Below, piece by piece: positions 61,321-64,000 of a stretch of DNA of 64,000 bases. The notes below the pieces were generated by a model that did not search any database, was not told where the DNA came from, and saw only the letters and a program-made list of their open reading frames with translations. Each line of letters starts with the position of its first letter. Position 1 is the stretch's first letter. The DNA is from Apostichopus japonicus (Eukaryota; Echinodermata; Holothuroidea; Aspidochirotida; Stichopodidae), in the NCBI RefSeq assembly GCF_037975245.1, contig NC_092568.1, positions 17,749,001 through 17,813,000 on the forward strand. The letters run 5' to 3'. A program made the translations under genes and the position numbers.

Positions 61321-64000
61321 TGCACTTATGTCACAACTGATGGTTAACAATAGACACAAGCTGTCATTTTTCATGAGAAAATCATCAACATACAGAGTAG
61401 GCTTACAAAATGTTTCCATTGTGATGGACCTAATGCTACTTCTGCTTTAAATTATAGAATCGGGCTGAAGAATGGTTTCTTTAACTGGTTGAGTATAATT
61501 TGCACTTTTCGTCACAAGCAGAAGTACTTAATATAGTGTTAGTATAGTGTTGGTATCAAACATTTCACTAGGTACTTGAGGGCATCTGGTGGAAAGGGAA
61601 ATAGGAGTACCTATGTGTAGTGTTAGTGACAAACACAACCAGCTGCTTTAATGTAGGATGGACTGAATTCTCATTTTGCAGTGCTGTGTTGTATTGCATT
61701 TATTAACATTATAAAAAGGAGTTCCTTTCTAAACACACAAGACTAAAAACAAAACAAAATGTTTATGTTGATGAAACTGTCAGTCCTTTCAGACATAGAA
61801 ATCAAGATGGCAGACTTGTAGAACAAGTACAACAGCATGAATACGAGTACAAGTAGAGTTCCCTTGATACAATCATGAGAACAAACAAGGCTACACTAGT
61901 GTCTACACTACATTCCAAATTGTCCATGAGAATGAGTATAGGCAACACACCCATAGAATATGAGTACAGACTTTCTTCAAGTCTGTAGGTCAATATTTTT
62001 TTTTTTCAATTTTAGACAACATTGTTTTAAATTGCAGAAATTGCAAGCATGACAAGGATCTTTTTCCCTACTGGGGAATGGGTAAGGGGTGAAAGTGGGG
62101 GGAATATTTTCTCGCGAGAGGGGAAGCTTGTTGTGCGCCAGTGGAAGCTTTGCGCCAGCTATAAGAGAGGATGGTAAAGATAAGAATTTAAGTGCAATTC
62201 ACTATATTTGTTCCAGTTTTTTTCTACTAACCACAACCAGAAGACCATAGGTCTTAAAGAAGTTTCTTATTCAAATGTACAACTTTACTGTATACTACAG
62301 TCAGATTATACCTAATTTTCGAAGCAATAAAATTATTAAATTTATGATATTGTTCGGTTTCTTTTATTCTATTCAATAGTAAAATGTCAAACATAACAGT
62401 TTTGGGTTAAATCTGAAATGAGAATGACCTTCTCTACCGAGTTTTTTTAATTTTAATTAAGCCTTCGCAAACAATATTTATAGTTTAATCAGTATTCATT
62501 GCCTTTTATACTGTTCATGCATAAGTTATATATTTTTGGTAATATTATGCTCAAAATAGTACTAAGGAAGAAGATGGCCAATGAAGGCCAAAGGTGGTCA
62601 TTATGAAACAACTAGAAATAACGTAACGCTGTAGTATTCTTACGAAACAACTCTTCTGGCGAAGGTACCTGATTGAATCACCATCATGCACAGTTAGTTT
62701 AGATCAGGTTACACACGTTTTGTTACTGTCGCTAGGATGGTATTAATAGTGAGCTGTCCTAGCTCATGTTCGCTCTATTGTCAGGAGTATGTCATTATTG
62801 TCATACTTATAAACCTGCCTCTACCGCCAGGGAAATATCCATTGTAAACAGCTAGGAAGGATTCGTGGAAGCTGGAATGGGCCCTGTAGGCTTCTAGAGC
62901 CCTGGTCTTTCTTCTCCAGGGGGAGGAAGCTTGTTGATCTATTGAAGTATTATTCAAGTGGCACCTCTCACCAGGGATCTGCTACTGTACCCTGCTATCA
63001 CCGTGATATCAATTTGCGCGTTGAAATCCTTCCAATCTTTTCTCTCTCTTGCTGTAAGTCATGTCTCATTCTCCTGTATCTTCTTTTGACTGATGACTGG
63101 TATATAGGTCTACCATTCAGTTATCACCTGTAACACCAAACAAACAAAACTGAATATGCATACGTTCGTTCCGTCGATCTTTCGTTCCATTCAATGTTTC
63201 ATTAAGGCTTCTTCTGGCAAAACATTCGTTCTTTTATTCATTCAATGTTTCACAAAGGCTTTTTCTGTCAAACCATGAAACCTGTCCTGATATATTTACA
63301 TATTATGATACGTATCCTTGGACTGCACATGTACGTACTACAAACTTGACTGAGGATGGGTGAAATACGTATATGACTGGTCTGTTGGTGGAAAAATTAG
63401 TCAGTCAGGGCCGAGGATGGTTTAGCGGGAGGGGGTTAGGAAAGGAGAGGAGAGAAGAGGTGAGTGTATTTAAGACATGGTTATCTAATTTGGCCATTCA
63501 AGTGACTGGCCTGTTGGCGGGTGCAATAAATTAATAAGGAACGGGGATGGTTGAGGTCGGTTGAGTTGGGGGTTAGGGAAGAGGAGGGATGAGGAAAGGA
63601 GAGAGGGAGGAGGGGGGGGGGTAGCTTTGAAGATATAGCTTCTAATTTGACCATTCAACTCGAGGTCTATGAATAATACGATGAAGATGAAAACCCACAT
63701 GGTAGCGTTTTTGGTTTCGATGATAATCGTAACCTATGCATTCATGATGGCGTATGTGTGCGTGTGTGTGTCGCCTCGCTTGTAAGCACGATATTTCAAG
63801 AAGGAAAGCTTAGACCAATCTAATATTTGGTGTACATGAGAACCACATTGAGTAGAAAAAACGCTATTGTTTTGTGGGGAGGTCAAAGGTCATTTGAAGT
63901 TACCAGGGGCCGAATAGTGAAAACCTTGTGAACACGATATCTCAATGAAGTAAGCTTGGATGAAGGAGATGGACCACATTTAGAAGCAAAAGCCTTTAGT
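61321..64000. other. SAYSD1 3' UTR and gene-free right flank
   Basis: After the candidate poly(A) signal at 62326 no gene is supported. It holds a degenerate tandem pair at 63374-63660 ('tgactggyctgttggygg ... gaggatggtt') and a two-copy 'cattcaatgtttcacaaagg' repeat at 63190-63280. There is a G run near 63612-63622. Confidence 0.55.
62326..62331 (+). terminator. Candidate poly(A) signal for SAYSD1
   Basis: AATAAA about 1.37 kb after the SAYSD1 stop, followed within 30 bp by a T/GT-rich stretch (gttcggtttctttt). If used, SAYSD1 has a long 3' UTR containing the 211-bp tandem duplication. Closer signals may exist; this is the clearest hexamer with a downstream element that I saw. Confidence 0.35.

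Overview
The window is eukaryotic nuclear DNA from an animal. It is AT-rich, and its genes have long introns with GT-AG boundaries. There are many microsatellites, minisatellites and small non-autonomous transposons, and very little coding sequence. The gene families (an Rv2258c-like methyltransferase, an echinoderm- or lophotrochozoan-style RING/B-box TRIM, and SAYSD1) and the repeat style (tRNA-derived SINE with a TGATTGAT tail, hAT and piggyBac-type MITEs, L2/CR1-like LINE tails) suggest a marine invertebrate, most plausibly an echinoderm such as a sea cucumber. The species is inferred, not shown.

Three genes can be supported. (1) A four-exon plus-strand gene, 14960-43701, encodes a 412-residue SAM-dependent methyltransferase of the Rv2258c-like type. 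Its splice phases join cleanly across introns of 20.0, 4.8 and 2.7 kb. (2) A minus-strand TRIM-type E3 ubiquitin ligase, 54416-53268, has RING, two B-boxes and a coiled coil. It ends at a strong splice donor, so a 3' exon may be missing. (3) Plus-strand SAYSD1, 59691-60952, has two coding exons and encodes an ER membrane protein with the diagnostic SAYSVFN motif. The methyltransferase and TRIM genes converge. TRIM and SAYSD1 diverge across about 5.3 kb. Nothing in the sequence links the three genes functionally.

Layout: 1-14.9 kb is gene-free and holds a probable hAT end, a tRNA-derived SINE (449-833), a three-copy array carrying perfect CRE sites (3989-4432), a tRNA-like relic and degenerate tandem repeats. 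15-43.7 kb is the methyltransferase gene. Its first intron holds a 30-bp minisatellite (22.6 kb) and a GACA/GATA microsatellite of nearly 1.3 kb (30704-31990). Its second intron holds a possible nested small secreted-protein ORF (36003-36248) and a TTAA-flanked MITE (39486-39843). Its third intron opens with a tandem duplication that copies the splice donor. 46.4-47.85 kb is a minisatellite with a 166-bp higher-order period, followed by a second copy of the MITE (48267-48621). 52452-53072 is a hAT MITE with a perfect 8-bp target duplication. 56.6-57.5 kb is a rearranged locus with a perfect 124-bp palindrome, an overlapping 42-bp palindrome and a LINE 3' end. 57.6-58.0 kb is a fold-back element. 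The last 4 kb holds SAYSD1 and duplicated 3' sequence.

Most short ORFs in the window are chance or repeat-derived and are left out.
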